Shown here one piece after another: positions 15,889 to 24,682 of a DNA stretch of 64,000 nucleotides (within the stretch, counting starts at the first letter, position 1; the number at the start of each line of letters is the position of its first letter). Origin of the DNA: Clostridia bacterium (GTDB lineage: Bacteria; Bacillota; Clostridia; Lachnospirales; Anaerotignaceae); assembly GCA_022786605.1 (NCBI GenBank), contig JALFWW010000025.1, positions 62,001-126,000 on the forward strand, given 5' to 3'. The notes beneath the pieces were generated by a model, which searched no databases, was not told the DNA's origin, and was given only the letters and a program-made list of their open reading frames with translations. Position numbers and translations under genes: made by a program.

Positions 15889-17121
15889 CTATTCTGTTTT
15901 GCCTTCGTATACATCCATATCCATTTCACCAAGCTGTCTTGCAATGATGGATGTACCCACCAAATCCCCTACGTTGTTCAGCACTGTATGGCAAGGGTCG
16001 ATTGCAGGCCAGATTGCTGCCAAAATAGGAATCAGGGACAAAGGCATCCCGATGGTTTCCAGCAATACAGTAGACATGATAACGCCTGCGCCTTTTACGC
16101 CTGCTGCACCTACAGAAAGAACGATACCAAGGAAAATATACTGTGCCACATCTCCGACGGACAAATTCAAACCGTACAAATTGGATGCAAAGACACATAA
16201 CAGCCCGATAAATAATGCAAATCCGCTCATACCGCAGGTATTGCCAAGAGGTAGTGTAAAACCATAGATATTTTCGGGAATCCCCAGTTTTTCACCAGCT
16301 GTTTTGATGGAAACAGGAAGTGTTGCTGCGGAAGATGTGGTGGTTGCCGCTACAATGATGGGTTCGGAAATCTTTTTCATAAAGCGCATTGGAGCCAGCT
16401 TTGCAAAAACTTTGACTACAATAGGATAAAGGATGACTAGAACTACGATACCACAGGCATAGTCAGCGGCAATAAACGCAATCACTTCTTTCATGGTCGC
16501 ACCGCTGATGGTTGTAACCATAGTTGCCATCAAAGACGCAATACCGATTGGAGAATATGCCATTACAAATTCTGTGATCTTCAGCATAATTTCACTGCCC
16601 TGATCCATAAATTTGATAAAAATGCCTACCCTGTCACCCAAGGAAAGAAGTGCTACCCCTAAGAAAATAGCAAATACAATGATCTGCAGCATATTCGCTG
16701 TTGCCATGGCATCAACAATGTTTTCTGGAATCCAAGCAACCATATTGTCAATGAAACTATACGCTACTGTTTCTACTTGTGCGGCTTCATCCAAAAATTC
16801 AGTTGTGCCGCTGCCCAGATTGATTGCTTTGGCAACGATGATCCCAATGGTAGAGGTAATGCCTGCCGCAATCAAGATAAAAATAATATATCTTAAGCCA
16901 ACAGTCGCCAGACGCTTCACATCGCCCATTTTACAAATGCCTGCGGTGATGCTGAAGAATACCAGTGGAACCATCAGCATTTTCAATAAGCGGAGAAAAA
17001 TACTACCCAGCGGAGAAAGGGTTTCTGCCAGTTCAGGTGAAAGAAAACCTACTGCCAGACCAATGATAATGCCAATCAAAATCTTTGTGCCCAAAGATAA
17101 TTTTTTCTTTGCTTTTTCCAT
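15889..17121 (-). CDS. Dicarboxylate/amino acid:cation symporter (DAACS family)
   Basis: 410 aa, eight membrane helices plus re-entrant loops. Family signature: LLKMLMVPLVFFSITAGICKMGD (~45), the serine-rich TTSSAATLPVS re-entrant hairpin (~270), LPLGNTCGMSG (~295) and DPCHTVLNNVGD near the end (the family usually has an RT-x-x-N-V-x-GD-like motif). It should import glutamate, aspartate, C4-dicarboxylates or a small amino acid with Na+ or H+. It is 18 nt downstream of the class V aminotransferase gene, thus one leftward operon under RpiR-type control. Confidence 0.92.
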   Translation of the reverse strand: MEKAKKKLSLGTKILIGIIIGLAVGFLSPELAETLSPLGSIFLRLLKMLMVPLVFFSITAGICKMGDVKRLATVGLRYIIFILIAAGITSTIGIIVAKAINLGSGTTEFLDEAAQVETVAYSFIDNMVAWIPENIVDAMATANMLQIIVFAIFLGVALLSLGDRVGIFIKFMDQGSEIMLKITEFVMAYSPIGIASLMATMVTTISGATMKEVIAFIAADYACGIVVLVILYPIVVKVFAKLAPMRFMKKISEPIIVAATTTSSAATLPVSIKTAGEKLGIPENIYGFTLPLGNTCGMSGFALFIGLLCVFASNLYGLNLSVGDVAQYIFLGIVLSVGAAGVKGAGVIMSTVLLETIGMPLSLIPILAAIWPAIDPCHTVLNNVGDLVGTSIIARQLGEMDMDVYEGKTE

Positions 17122-17139
17122 AAGACATTCCCACCTTTC

Positions 17140-18426
17140 TTATTTTGCGTATTCTTCTGCGATCTCCTTTGTAATACGAAGAAATTTGTCAATATCCGCT
17201 CTGCCCTGACAATGCATTGGAGATACACGAATTGCGCCTTCCAATCCAAGAGATTCTACAATACGTTTGGAATAAATGCTGGTATTTACACGTTCATAAA
17301 CCGTTACACCTCGTTTCTGGTATTCTGCCACACATTCTGTAAAACCAATCCCATCAATGCCAATTGCCGCAATCAGATCTCTGTGAGTCAGATCTTCTGT
17401 ATCCACATAGATCCTTACCCCTGGAATATGGCGCAGACCAGGAACTTCTTCTGTGCCTTCCAGCATTCTGTAAAGGAGAGCTCTTTCCTGCAGATGGATT
17501 CTGCGCATCCCTTCCAGATAAAGCGTTTTCCGATCATCACTGTCAATAAAGTGTTTCCCGATTTCGCAAACATAATTGATGATTTCCATAGCAGCGGCAA
17601 AATTGCCGGGAGCGCTGGTGCCCAGTTCAAATACCTTCTGGTTTTTAGCAATCAGTTTATGATGAGGCAGATTTGCCACACGATCAGATACATAAGCAAA
17701 ACCACATCCACGGATACCGAAAAATTTATAAGGCGCAAAGTTCATACCGTCAATCTGCAATTTTTCTACATCCATAGCGCAGTGAGGCGCATGCTGCACG
17801 GCGTCACTAATAATATAAAGATCAGGGCGGATCGCTCTTGCCTTTTTCACAATAGTTTCCATATCCATGATATTACCAGAAATGTTAGATGCAGACATCA
17901 CACTGAGCAGGCATGTATTTTCATCTACATATTTTACTACTTCATCAGGATCGATGCCGCCTGTCTCTTTGTTGGGAGGAACAACACGCATTTCTTTTCC
18001 TGTTTTTTCGCAGTAAAACTGTACGGCATCAAAGGCAGAGGGATGTTCCAACGCAGAAACAACGGCGTTGGTGCCTTCCACATTTTCCATGATCAAGCCT
18101 ACCATTTGGAACATAGTCTGTGATGCAGTCAGTTCTGTCATTAACGCACCGCTTTTTGCCTGGAACATGATCTCCAGAATCTGTTTGGTTCCTTCATTGA
18201 CCAGACCTTTCAGATAAAGAGATCTTTCGTGGATACGTTCAGGACAATCCGGGAAACATTCCATCGCTGTTTTTGCTTCTACACATTTTTTTAAACGCAG
18301 AGAGCCGCCGGAGTTATCGAAAAACAGTCTTTCTCCTTTTTCCGGGTCCGCGTCAGCATAGTAAAATTTTTCTTTTAATGACTGCTGAAAATCATCATCA
18401 AATAATATCCCCTTTGTTTCATCCAT
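17140..18426 (-). CDS. Class V aminotransferase-fold PLP enzyme (cysteine desulfurase-like)
   Basis: 428 aa from ATG at 18426 (AAAGGAGTGG upstream). Fold type I features: N-terminal LFFDNSGGSLR, SALEHPSAFDA (a histidine stacking on PLP), the Asp of IISDAVQHAPHCAMDV, the PLP-lysine in NFAPYKFFGIRGCGFAYVS, and a C-terminal RVSPMHCQGRADIDKFL. It resembles SufS/CsdA-like and isopenicillin N epimerase-like proteins; the exact reaction cannot be assigned. Co-transcription with an amino acid/dicarboxylate symporter suggests it acts on the imported compound. Regulated by the divergent RpiR gene through TAAAAATATTTTTA sites. Confidence 0.85.
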   Translation of the reverse strand: MDETKGILFDDDFQQSLKEKFYYADADPEKGERLFFDNSGGSLRLKKCVEAKTAMECFPDCPERIHERSLYLKGLVNEGTKQILEIMFQAKSGALMTELTASQTMFQMVGLIMENVEGTNAVVSALEHPSAFDAVQFYCEKTGKEMRVVPPNKETGGIDPDEVVKYVDENTCLLSVMSASNISGNIMDMETIVKKARAIRPDLYIISDAVQHAPHCAMDVEKLQIDGMNFAPYKFFGIRGCGFAYVSDRVANLPHHKLIAKNQKVFELGTSAPGNFAAAMEIINYVCEIGKHFIDSDDRKTLYLEGMRRIHLQERALLYRMLEGTEEVPGLRHIPGVRIYVDTEDLTHRDLIAAIGIDGIGFTECVAEYQKRGVTVYERVNTSIYSKRIVESLGLEGAIRVSPMHCQGRADIDKFLRITKEIAEEYAK

Positions 18427-18871
18427 GTTTCTCCACTCCTTTAAATTGATTAAGACCGTTTTTTGCAAAAACTAAAAATATTTTTATTTTTAATTTTAAA
18501 AATATTTTTATATCTTTTCTTTTTTATACCACAGAAATATTTTTTTTGCAATAAAATAAAACAATATTATTTTTATTTGTAAAAAACGCCGGATTTCTAG
18601 GCTTTCAAACCTCATTTTCAACATCTGATTTGTTTCTTTTTTCTGATTTCGTCAAATACTTTCTCCGGGAAAAAATACAAAGAAAACAGCTCCTCTTTTC
18701 TCTATAATCTGCTTATCAAAACAAAAAATTCACGATGTATGATTTTTTGTCCTTCCTGCCATTCTGATAAACCGCAAAAAATATTTATATTTTTAAATTC
18801 AAAAATATTGAGATATTTTTTTTTATTTGTTATTGTATATTTATCAAAATTTTCCATCAGGAGGAACAATC
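18427..18871. promoter_or_regulatory. AT-rich divergent control region with repeated RpiR-type operators
   Basis: The perfect 14-bp palindrome TAAAAATATTTTTA occurs at 18473-18486 and 18497-18510, 24 bp apart, just upstream of the aminotransferase gene. Degenerate copies (AAAAAATATTTA, CAAAAATATTGAG) lie near 18776-18812, upstream of the rpiR gene. No coding frame is credible in these 445 bp. The layout suits an RpiR regulator controlling both its own gene and the divergent operon. Confidence 0.6.
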
Positions 18872-19735
18872 ATGACTTCTGCTTTTCAAGAACTCATTGT
18901 AAATGCTACTTTAACAAAAAAAGAACGGCTCATTGCCGATTATGTATTAAATCATTTCCGTGACATTTGTTTTATGACATCCACCGAATTGGCAGAAGCC
19001 CTGCAGATCAGCCATTCTTCCGTCATGCGCTTCACCAAAGACCTTGGCTTCAGCGGATATACCGAATTCCAAAAGACCATTCGGGAACAGTATAACGCTT
19101 ATATCACCACCCACTCTGAAGCATCCACCATTCCAACGGTAAAACTGAATCAAAGTCTGGAAAAACTGTCACAAAATGGCATTGTGGAAGCTGTTCAAAA
19201 CATTCTTTCCAATAACATCAACACTACTGTCCTGCACAATCCCAACGAATTATTTGAACAGGTCAGCGAAGCCATCATTCGCTCCCATACAAAATATATC
19301 GTTGGTTCCAGAGGATGTGCCACGATTTCCACCTTTCTTTCTGTCATTTTGAAAGATACACTGCCCATGGTTTTTGCAGAGCCTTCTGGCTCTATGAACA
19401 CATTCGATTTTCTTTCTGATATCGGAAAAAAAGACTGCTTGATCGTCATCAGCTTTCCACGTTACTCCAAACTAAGCTATCTTGCTGCTGAAATGGCACA
19501 CAAAGCAGGAGCTACGGTAATCGTTCTGACAGATACACCAACAGCGCCTCTTGCAAAATTTGCCACATATCTTCTGACAGCATCTGTGGACTCTCTAACA
19601 TTTTTCAATTCACAGATTCCTTCTCTGTTTTTGGCAGAAACACTCTGTACTTATGTCTGCAAGAAGATTGGTCGCGGAAACGAAGAAAAACTGCGGCTCA
19701 TAGACCGTTATACCTCTGTCATGGAGCTGTACTAA
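18872..19735 (+). CDS. RpiR-family transcriptional regulator
   Basis: 287 aa from ATG at 18872 with AGGAGG seven bases upstream. The N-terminal HTH_6 domain (~1-75) contains STELAEALQISHSSVMRFTKDLGFSG. A C-terminal SIS domain (~120-265) has KYIVGSRGCATISTFL and KKDCLIVISFPRYSKLSYLAAEMAHKAGATVIVLTD. SIS domains bind phosphosugars or related metabolites, so the effector is probably a phosphorylated or small acidic metabolite. Divergent to the aminotransferase-symporter operon, with shared palindromic operators. Confidence 0.92.
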   Translation: MTSAFQELIVNATLTKKERLIADYVLNHFRDICFMTSTELAEALQISHSSVMRFTKDLGFSGYTEFQKTIREQYNAYITTHSEASTIPTVKLNQSLEKLSQNGIVEAVQNILSNNINTTVLHNPNELFEQVSEAIIRSHTKYIVGSRGCATISTFLSVILKDTLPMVFAEPSGSMNTFDFLSDIGKKDCLIVISFPRYSKLSYLAAEMAHKAGATVIVLTDTPTAPLAKFATYLLTASVDSLTFFNSQIPSLFLAETLCTYVCKKIGRGNEEKLRLIDRYTSVMELY

Positions 19736-20025
19736 ACGAAAATTGTGCTTTATTTTCATACATGCTCCCTGCAGAAGAATATATTTCCATTTCATTCTAT
19801 CCAAACACCAAAAGTGAGGTTGGTTCTCCCTGACTCACATTGAATTGCTTTCTGACGCAAATTTTTTGTAAAAATATTGATATTATTCGCAGATAGAAAT
19901 CAAAAGCTCCCCTTTTAACACAAAGCTTCGGATGATCATATAAAGAATTGGAATCAGCTCAAATAAAACACACAATATCAAACAAGGCACCAACTCCAAT
20001 AAGTATGTTTTTTCTGTTCCATATT
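19736..20025. other. Intergenic region without recognisable gene
   Basis: These 290 bases after the rpiR gene are AT-rich, with stops in all frames and no conserved motif, promoter or hairpin that I can support. The region probably contains decayed sequence between rpiR and the pseudogene. Confidence 0.5.
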
Positions 20026-20655
20026 TTACCTGCCACGGAAAGAAAGGCTGTCAAAGTTACTTGACAGCCCTCCTTTCACATCTCCGAATGATAATTTTGT
20101 GTATGCAATAACTTCTGCCTGCCAACGAGTGCCTAATATTTTCGCCATTTTATCCCATACTGTCCGCTCTTCTATCATTCTTGCATTTGTATACTGTTCA
20201 TCCGAAATCATTTTTACTTTTACCTCCTCAGGAAGTTCTACAACATGAACAGGTTTTGCATAGCCTTTTGCCAGATCGATCGACCTTTGTCGCTAAGCAT
20301 ATATTCACAATCCACCACAGCGGAATATGGATATTTTGTATGACTGTTGATGATTGTACAGTAGCCGCTCTGGATAGACGTTTTCTCAGGCACAAATCCA
20401 ATGAAGTCTGCGTCAAAGTTGTTCGCAACAAACATATCTCGATAGCCCAAAATATTGTAGTCCTACAAAAAATACAACAACTTCACTTTTTTTCGATGCG
20501 GTCCTGTGTGAATTCGCCAGTTCCAGTGGCTCCTGTTCCACAATCTTGCGGAAATATTCCAATTGGGAATTGATGCTGGATTCATCGCCACCACATCCTG
20601 CAAGAGTTGACAAGCAAAGACCAATCACAGCTGCTGTTTGCAATAGATGCTTCAT
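20026..20655 (-). pseudogene. Degenerate ABC-type substrate-binding lipoprotein
   Basis: The N-terminus (ATG at 20655) is a typical lipoprotein signal, KHLLQTAAVIGLCLSTLAGC, then GGDES. About 30 residues later the frame decays. A second frame carries YRDMFVANNFDADFIGFVPE and PYSAVVDCEYMLSDKGRSIW. A third carries YAKPVHVVELPEEVKVKM, EEVKVKMISDEQY and WDKMAKILGTRWQAEVIAYTK, which look like the C-terminal part of an iron/spermidine-type periplasmic binding protein. An internal deletion of ~200 residues and at least two frameshifts make it non-functional. No permease or ATPase gene remains nearby. Confidence 0.7.
20046..20069 (-). terminator. Hairpin at end of lipoprotein pseudogene
   Basis: The stem GGCTGTCAA (20046-20054) pairs with TTGACAGCC (20061-20069) around a 6-nt loop, with a T-rich tract following on the minus strand. 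Confidence 0.65.
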
Positions 20656-20860
20656 TTTTCCTTCCATTTCTTTTGCTCTTTTCCTTTTTGATGGGCTCAT
20701 TAAAGAAACAAAATATTAAATCTAACACCCTGCTCCTGATAAAAAATATAAAAATCTTAATAAATTTTGTATTATTCCCAATAATATTCTAACCTGCATT
20801 TCCTGTGTATCTGTAACCAATTTTACGGAAAACTACGAAAAATCAAACTTTTTTCACACA

Positions 20861-20889
20861 TAAAAAAGCCGGAGGCTTTCGCCCCCGGC
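20861..20889 (-). terminator. Rho-independent terminator of SLH protein gene
   Basis: GCCGGAGGC (20868-20876) pairs with GCCCCCGGC (20881-20889) with one G-U, a 4-nt GAAA loop on the minus strand, and a run of six T (complement of 20862-20867). Confidence 0.85.
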
Positions 20890-20916
20890 AATATGCGCAG
20901 GTAAGTTGAGTTGTTC

Positions 20917-23900
20917 TTATTCTGCCTTTGTTGCTACATTTTCGCAGAAGTTCATGAGTATGGTCGCTACCTGCGCTCTGGTTGCAGTACCCTGAGGTGC
21001 CAGAGTTGTTGCTGTCATGCCATTTACAATGCCGTTGGCATTTGCCCACTGCATCGCTTCCACTGCATAGCCGCTGATAGAAGCGCTGTCTGTGTAGCCT
21101 GCCAGATCAGCTTTTTTTGTAACATCGTAGCCTTTCATCTGTGCATAGCGGTACAGGATGGTCGCCAACTGTTCTCTGGTGATGGAATCACCCAGACCAA
21201 ATGTGCTGTCATCATAGCCTGCTACAATGCCGTTTGCGTTTGCCCAAACAATGGCATCTGTGTACCACATGTCTGCTTTTACATCCGCAAAAGGATTTAC
21301 GCCTGTGCTTTCAGGCTGTTTTTCCATGTTGTAGAGAACCACCGCCAGCATTTCTCTTGTCAGAGGTGCGTTAGGTGCGAACTGATCATTGCCTACACCA
21401 TTCATCATGCCATTTTCCACTACATAGCTTACGCCTTTATAGAACCAATCACTTTCTTTCACATCAATGAATGTGATCGTTTCAGGTTTTGTGGTTTCTT
21501 CTGTTTCACCCGTTTCTTCTTTATCCTCTGTAGTAGTTTTGCCTTCTTCTTTAAAGGTTACAGTAACCGTTACATCACAGTTTGCCATGCGGAAAGTATA
21601 TTTGTTGTCTTTGTCTTCTACTTTCTTCGCTTCAATCTTGTCGCCTTCTGCATCGACAATTTCGATTTTGTCTACCACATAGCCCTTGTCAGGTGTGATA
21701 GTCAGTGTGATTTTCTGGTCTTCGTCTGCCCAGTCATCGCTGACGGAAACAGTGCCGTTCTTAGGATTGATCACTGTGATGTAGCCGTCGTAACGGTGGG
21801 AACCACCGGAGGATTTTTTCTGAAGGGCATAGGTATACTCTCCATTTTGGTCTTTTGTAACTACCAGTTTGTAGCCATCAGGAACATCAATGGAATCGCT
21901 GATGTCTGTTTTCAGCCCTGTTACCTCGGCACCCGGTTCCATAGCCAAAGCATCATCCGCAATCTCAACACCATCACTCACATTCAGTTGGCCGTTACCA
22001 CTTACAACCAACCGGCCTTCTGTAATGTTATGTTTCAGCTCCAGTTTGCCTTTTACATAAAGGGTATCGTCCTTGGTCATGCCAATGTTGCCGGGAGCAG
22101 GATTCAAAAAGGCATCCATAGCAGCCTGTTCGCCGGGATAAAAAGTCCTGCTACCATCCTCATTGTAAGCATATACATAACTGCTGTAATCCGCAGGTCT
22201 GACGCTTGCATCTGTATCTACCCATGCCCAATAGTTTACTGCTTTCTGACCAGCAGGCAGTTTTACAGGGGCAGCAGCTACATCCATGATAACAAGAGCA
22301 TTTTTTCCCATTTCAAAGGTATTTTCTGTCAAATCCAAAGGATTTGCTGCCCCGCCTCTTACCTGAACATAATGTTCAAATTTATCAGATTTGAATGTGT
22401 TGCCTGTGACAGTAGCACCTGCTGTTTTCTGGAAGTAGAACGCACCTGCATTATCAAATGTATTGCCTGTGATATTGAATACATTGCCATCAGTATTTGC
22501 TGTTGTAATGCAGGTTGCTTCTTCTCCTGAACCAGAAGTAGAACCACTGTTATTGCTGAAAATAGAATTTACAAATACATTATCTGTAATGCTGACTGTT
22601 CCATTAATGTTAGGCAGCATTGTACGGAATGCACCGTCAAATCTGCTCTTTGTAAATGTAAAGCTGCCAGTTCCCTGATCATTCATGTATAAACCATAAG
22701 ACCACTCTGGTGCACCTTCTGTTACGCCATTGTTGTTGGCTTCATTCATAAATGTGCAGCCTGTAATGGTAATATCCGCATTGTTTCCGTTTAATACATG
22801 GGTAACAGTTGTTTTTGGATCATTTACAGGATATTCTACGGTCACGCCGTCCATTTTAATGGTATTTTTATCCGTACTGCCAATAGTCAGAATCTCTTTC
22901 CCCGCTTCATTGGTCAGTGTCAGATTCTGCAAAGTACCATTCTGCAATTTTGTATTACCGGAAATGGTAAACTGATCCTGACCATCAATGATGATATTTT
23001 TATTGACTGTAATATCTTCTGTGACATTTTTCAGCAGAACAATGGTTTGTTCTGGTTCTGCCTGTGCAATGGCATCGGATAATAATTCATAGTATTTATC
23101 GCCGACCTGTGCAGCGTTATTGGGATTGACAATAACAGTGCCGTCTTCTCCCTGCAGCATGCCACTTGCAAGCCACTGGCTGACATCTCCTTTTGTGCTG
23201 CCATCCTTCATCAAATACTGTCCACCGGAAATTTCCAAACCGCCTAATTTTTCGTCTACATGAATGACGTTATTATTATCTCCTGTAATGAAAGTACCTC
23301 CATAGAAGTTTGCAACCGCATCCAGTTTATCTCCACCATCATTGCTATTGCCGATAAAAGCAGCCACTTTACTGATTGATTTGAAAGTGCCTCCATGCAC
23401 ATTGCATAATACTTTACCAGACTCCCCTGCCACATATAACGCATAGAAAGCTGAACTTCCATTCAGATGCTTATCACAAGCAACGGTTTCAAAAGTACCA
23501 TCATAAATTTCTGTCTTACCTGCAGAAGTTGAAAATGCACCCTGTACGCCAATTACTTTGCCATCATAAAAATTCAACTCTGGCATATCACCACCTGAAT
23601 TATAATGACTCTGAATGGTATATCCCCAACTGTTCTTATTGCATGAAGAGCAAGAGTGACAGTCAAAAGTTCCGCCATAAATATCTGCCTTGCCTGAATT
23701 GTATACAGCAGTAGGAGCCCCATTAAATAATCCATCTCGAATTGTAAGCTCTGCTTTAGGACGGTTTTTTATAGACGCTCCACCGGCATTTACAGAACCT
23801 GTAAATGTGCCATTTTCAATCACAAGTTCACCATAGTTATCAATTGCTCCGTATCCATCACTATCTGACAGAGAACTATCAATTGTACCATTTCCTGTTA

Positions 23901-24423
23901 TAGTCAAATAACCATTATTTTTGATAGGACGACCTACAAAATCATTTGTTGTAGAAATGGTTTTACCATTCATATCCAAAATAATTTTTGCATCAACAGG
24001 AATTACAATAATATCTCCTGTTTTTAAATCTTTAATATTATCTGTCAACTGAATGGTCGTTTCCACACCACTATCTGCTGCTTTTGCCACAGCATCCGTC
24101 AGTTCATCTACAGTTGCAACTTTCACCACACCATTTTCCGCAACGACTTCTTCTGTTGCCACTTCCATTGCTGGCTGGATTTCTGTCGCTTCTACAACAT
24201 CTTTTTCTTCTGTCACTTCATTTGCAGGTTTTTCTTCTGCTGCATCAACAACTTCGGACGCCCCCACTTCTCCCGCAGATTCTTTCGTAGGTTCTGTTTC
24301 CACTGTTGTTTCCACAACGGTTTCTGCTTCGTTCATGCTGCCATCTTCTGCCATTGCTACATTCGGTACAGCAGTCAATGTCATGGACAGCGCCATAAAA
24401 CAAGGCAATACTTTTCTCTTCAC
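20917..24423 (-). CDS. Large S-layer-homology (SLH) surface protein with beta-helix repeats
   Basis: 1168 aa from GTG at 24423 (AAGGAGGAG upstream). Signal peptide ending near VAMAEDG; an acidic Thr/Glu/Val linker (~26-100); then a long region of short repeats (GNGTIDSSLSDSDG, ENGTFTGSV, FYGGTFITGDN, TGNTFDNAGAF) typical of right-handed parallel beta-helix adhesins (~100-750). A Gly/Ser hinge and an Ig/bacterial-repeat-like domain (YITVINPKNGTVSVSDDWA) follow. Three SLH repeats at ~990-1168 anchor it to the pyruvylated cell-wall polymer. Likely a surface adhesin or glycan-interacting protein; enzymatic activity is not evident. Single-gene unit with its own promoter and terminator inside element 2. 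Confidence 0.9.
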   Translation of the reverse strand: MKRKVLPCFMALSMTLTAVPNVAMAEDGSMNEAETVVETTVETEPTKESAGEVGASEVVDAAEEKPANEVTEEKDVVEATEIQPAMEVATEEVVAENGVVKVATVDELTDAVAKAADSGVETTIQLTDNIKDLKTGDIIVIPVDAKIILDMNGKTISTTNDFVGRPIKNNGYLTITGNGTIDSSLSDSDGYGAIDNYGELVIENGTFTGSVNAGGASIKNRPKAELTIRDGLFNGAPTAVYNSGKADIYGGTFDCHSCSSCNKNSWGYTIQSHYNSGGDMPELNFYDGKVIGVQGAFSTSAGKTEIYDGTFETVACDKHLNGSSAFYALYVAGESGKVLCNVHGGTFKSISKVAAFIGNSNDGGDKLDAVANFYGGTFITGDNNNVIHVDEKLGGLEISGGQYLMKDGSTKGDVSQWLASGMLQGEDGTVIVNPNNAAQVGDKYYELLSDAIAQAEPEQTIVLLKNVTEDITVNKNIIIDGQDQFTISGNTKLQNGTLQNLTLTNEAGKEILTIGSTDKNTIKMDGVTVEYPVNDPKTTVTHVLNGNNADITITGCTFMNEANNNGVTEGAPEWSYGLYMNDQGTGSFTFTKSRFDGAFRTMLPNINGTVSITDNVFVNSIFSNNSGSTSGSGEEATCITTANTDGNVFNITGNTFDNAGAFYFQKTAGATVTGNTFKSDKFEHYVQVRGGAANPLDLTENTFEMGKNALVIMDVAAAPVKLPAGQKAVNYWAWVDTDASVRPADYSSYVYAYNEDGSRTFYPGEQAAMDAFLNPAPGNIGMTKDDTLYVKGKLELKHNITEGRLVVSGNGQLNVSDGVEIADDALAMEPGAEVTGLKTDISDSIDVPDGYKLVVTKDQNGEYTYALQKKSSGGSHRYDGYITVINPKNGTVSVSDDWADEDQKITLTITPDKGYVVDKIEIVDAEGDKIEAKKVEDKDNKYTFRMANCDVTVTVTFKEEGKTTTEDKEETGETEETTKPETITFIDVKESDWFYKGVSYVVENGMMNGVGNDQFAPNAPLTREMLAVVLYNMEKQPESTGVNPFADVKADMWYTDAIVWANANGIVAGYDDSTFGLGDSITREQLATILYRYAQMKGYDVTKKADLAGYTDSASISGYAVEAMQWANANGIVNGMTATTLAPQGTATRAQVATILMNFCENVATKAE

Positions 24424-24509
24424 CTAGAACTCCTCCTTCTCCTCATATATTTTCCTTTATCACTTGTAAAGCTTTGTAATAAAAAAAAATTATGTAATCT
24501 ACACATGTC

Positions 24510-24538
24510 CAGTGTATCATGTTTACATTTTCCTTTCA
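24510..24538 (-). promoter_or_regulatory. Sigma-A-type promoter of SLH protein gene
   Basis: On the minus strand, TTGAAA (24538-24533), a 17-bp spacer and TACACT (24515-24510), about 85 nt upstream of the GTG start. Confidence 0.55.
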
Positions 24539-24650
24539 ACCAAAATACAGAAAATACCAATCGTTTCTATGCTACAAAAAAATCATTTTGTATATTTAAA
24601 ATTAATTTTTTAAAATAAAACATAAAATCAGACTTCACATAATTTCCTTA

Positions 24651-24682
24651 CAAAAAAAGACAGCAAAATCCTCTTTGCTGTC
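24651..24682 (-). terminator. Rho-independent terminator of element 2 recombinase gene
   Basis: GACAGCAAA (24659-24667) pairs with TTTGCTGTC (24674-24682). The stem starts immediately after the recombinase stop codon and is followed by seven T on the minus strand. Confidence 0.9.

Noticed and set aside
20911-22530. 539-aa open frame antisense to the SLH protein gene
   Set aside because: Shadow of the repetitive beta-helix/SLH coding sequence; no ribosome binding site.
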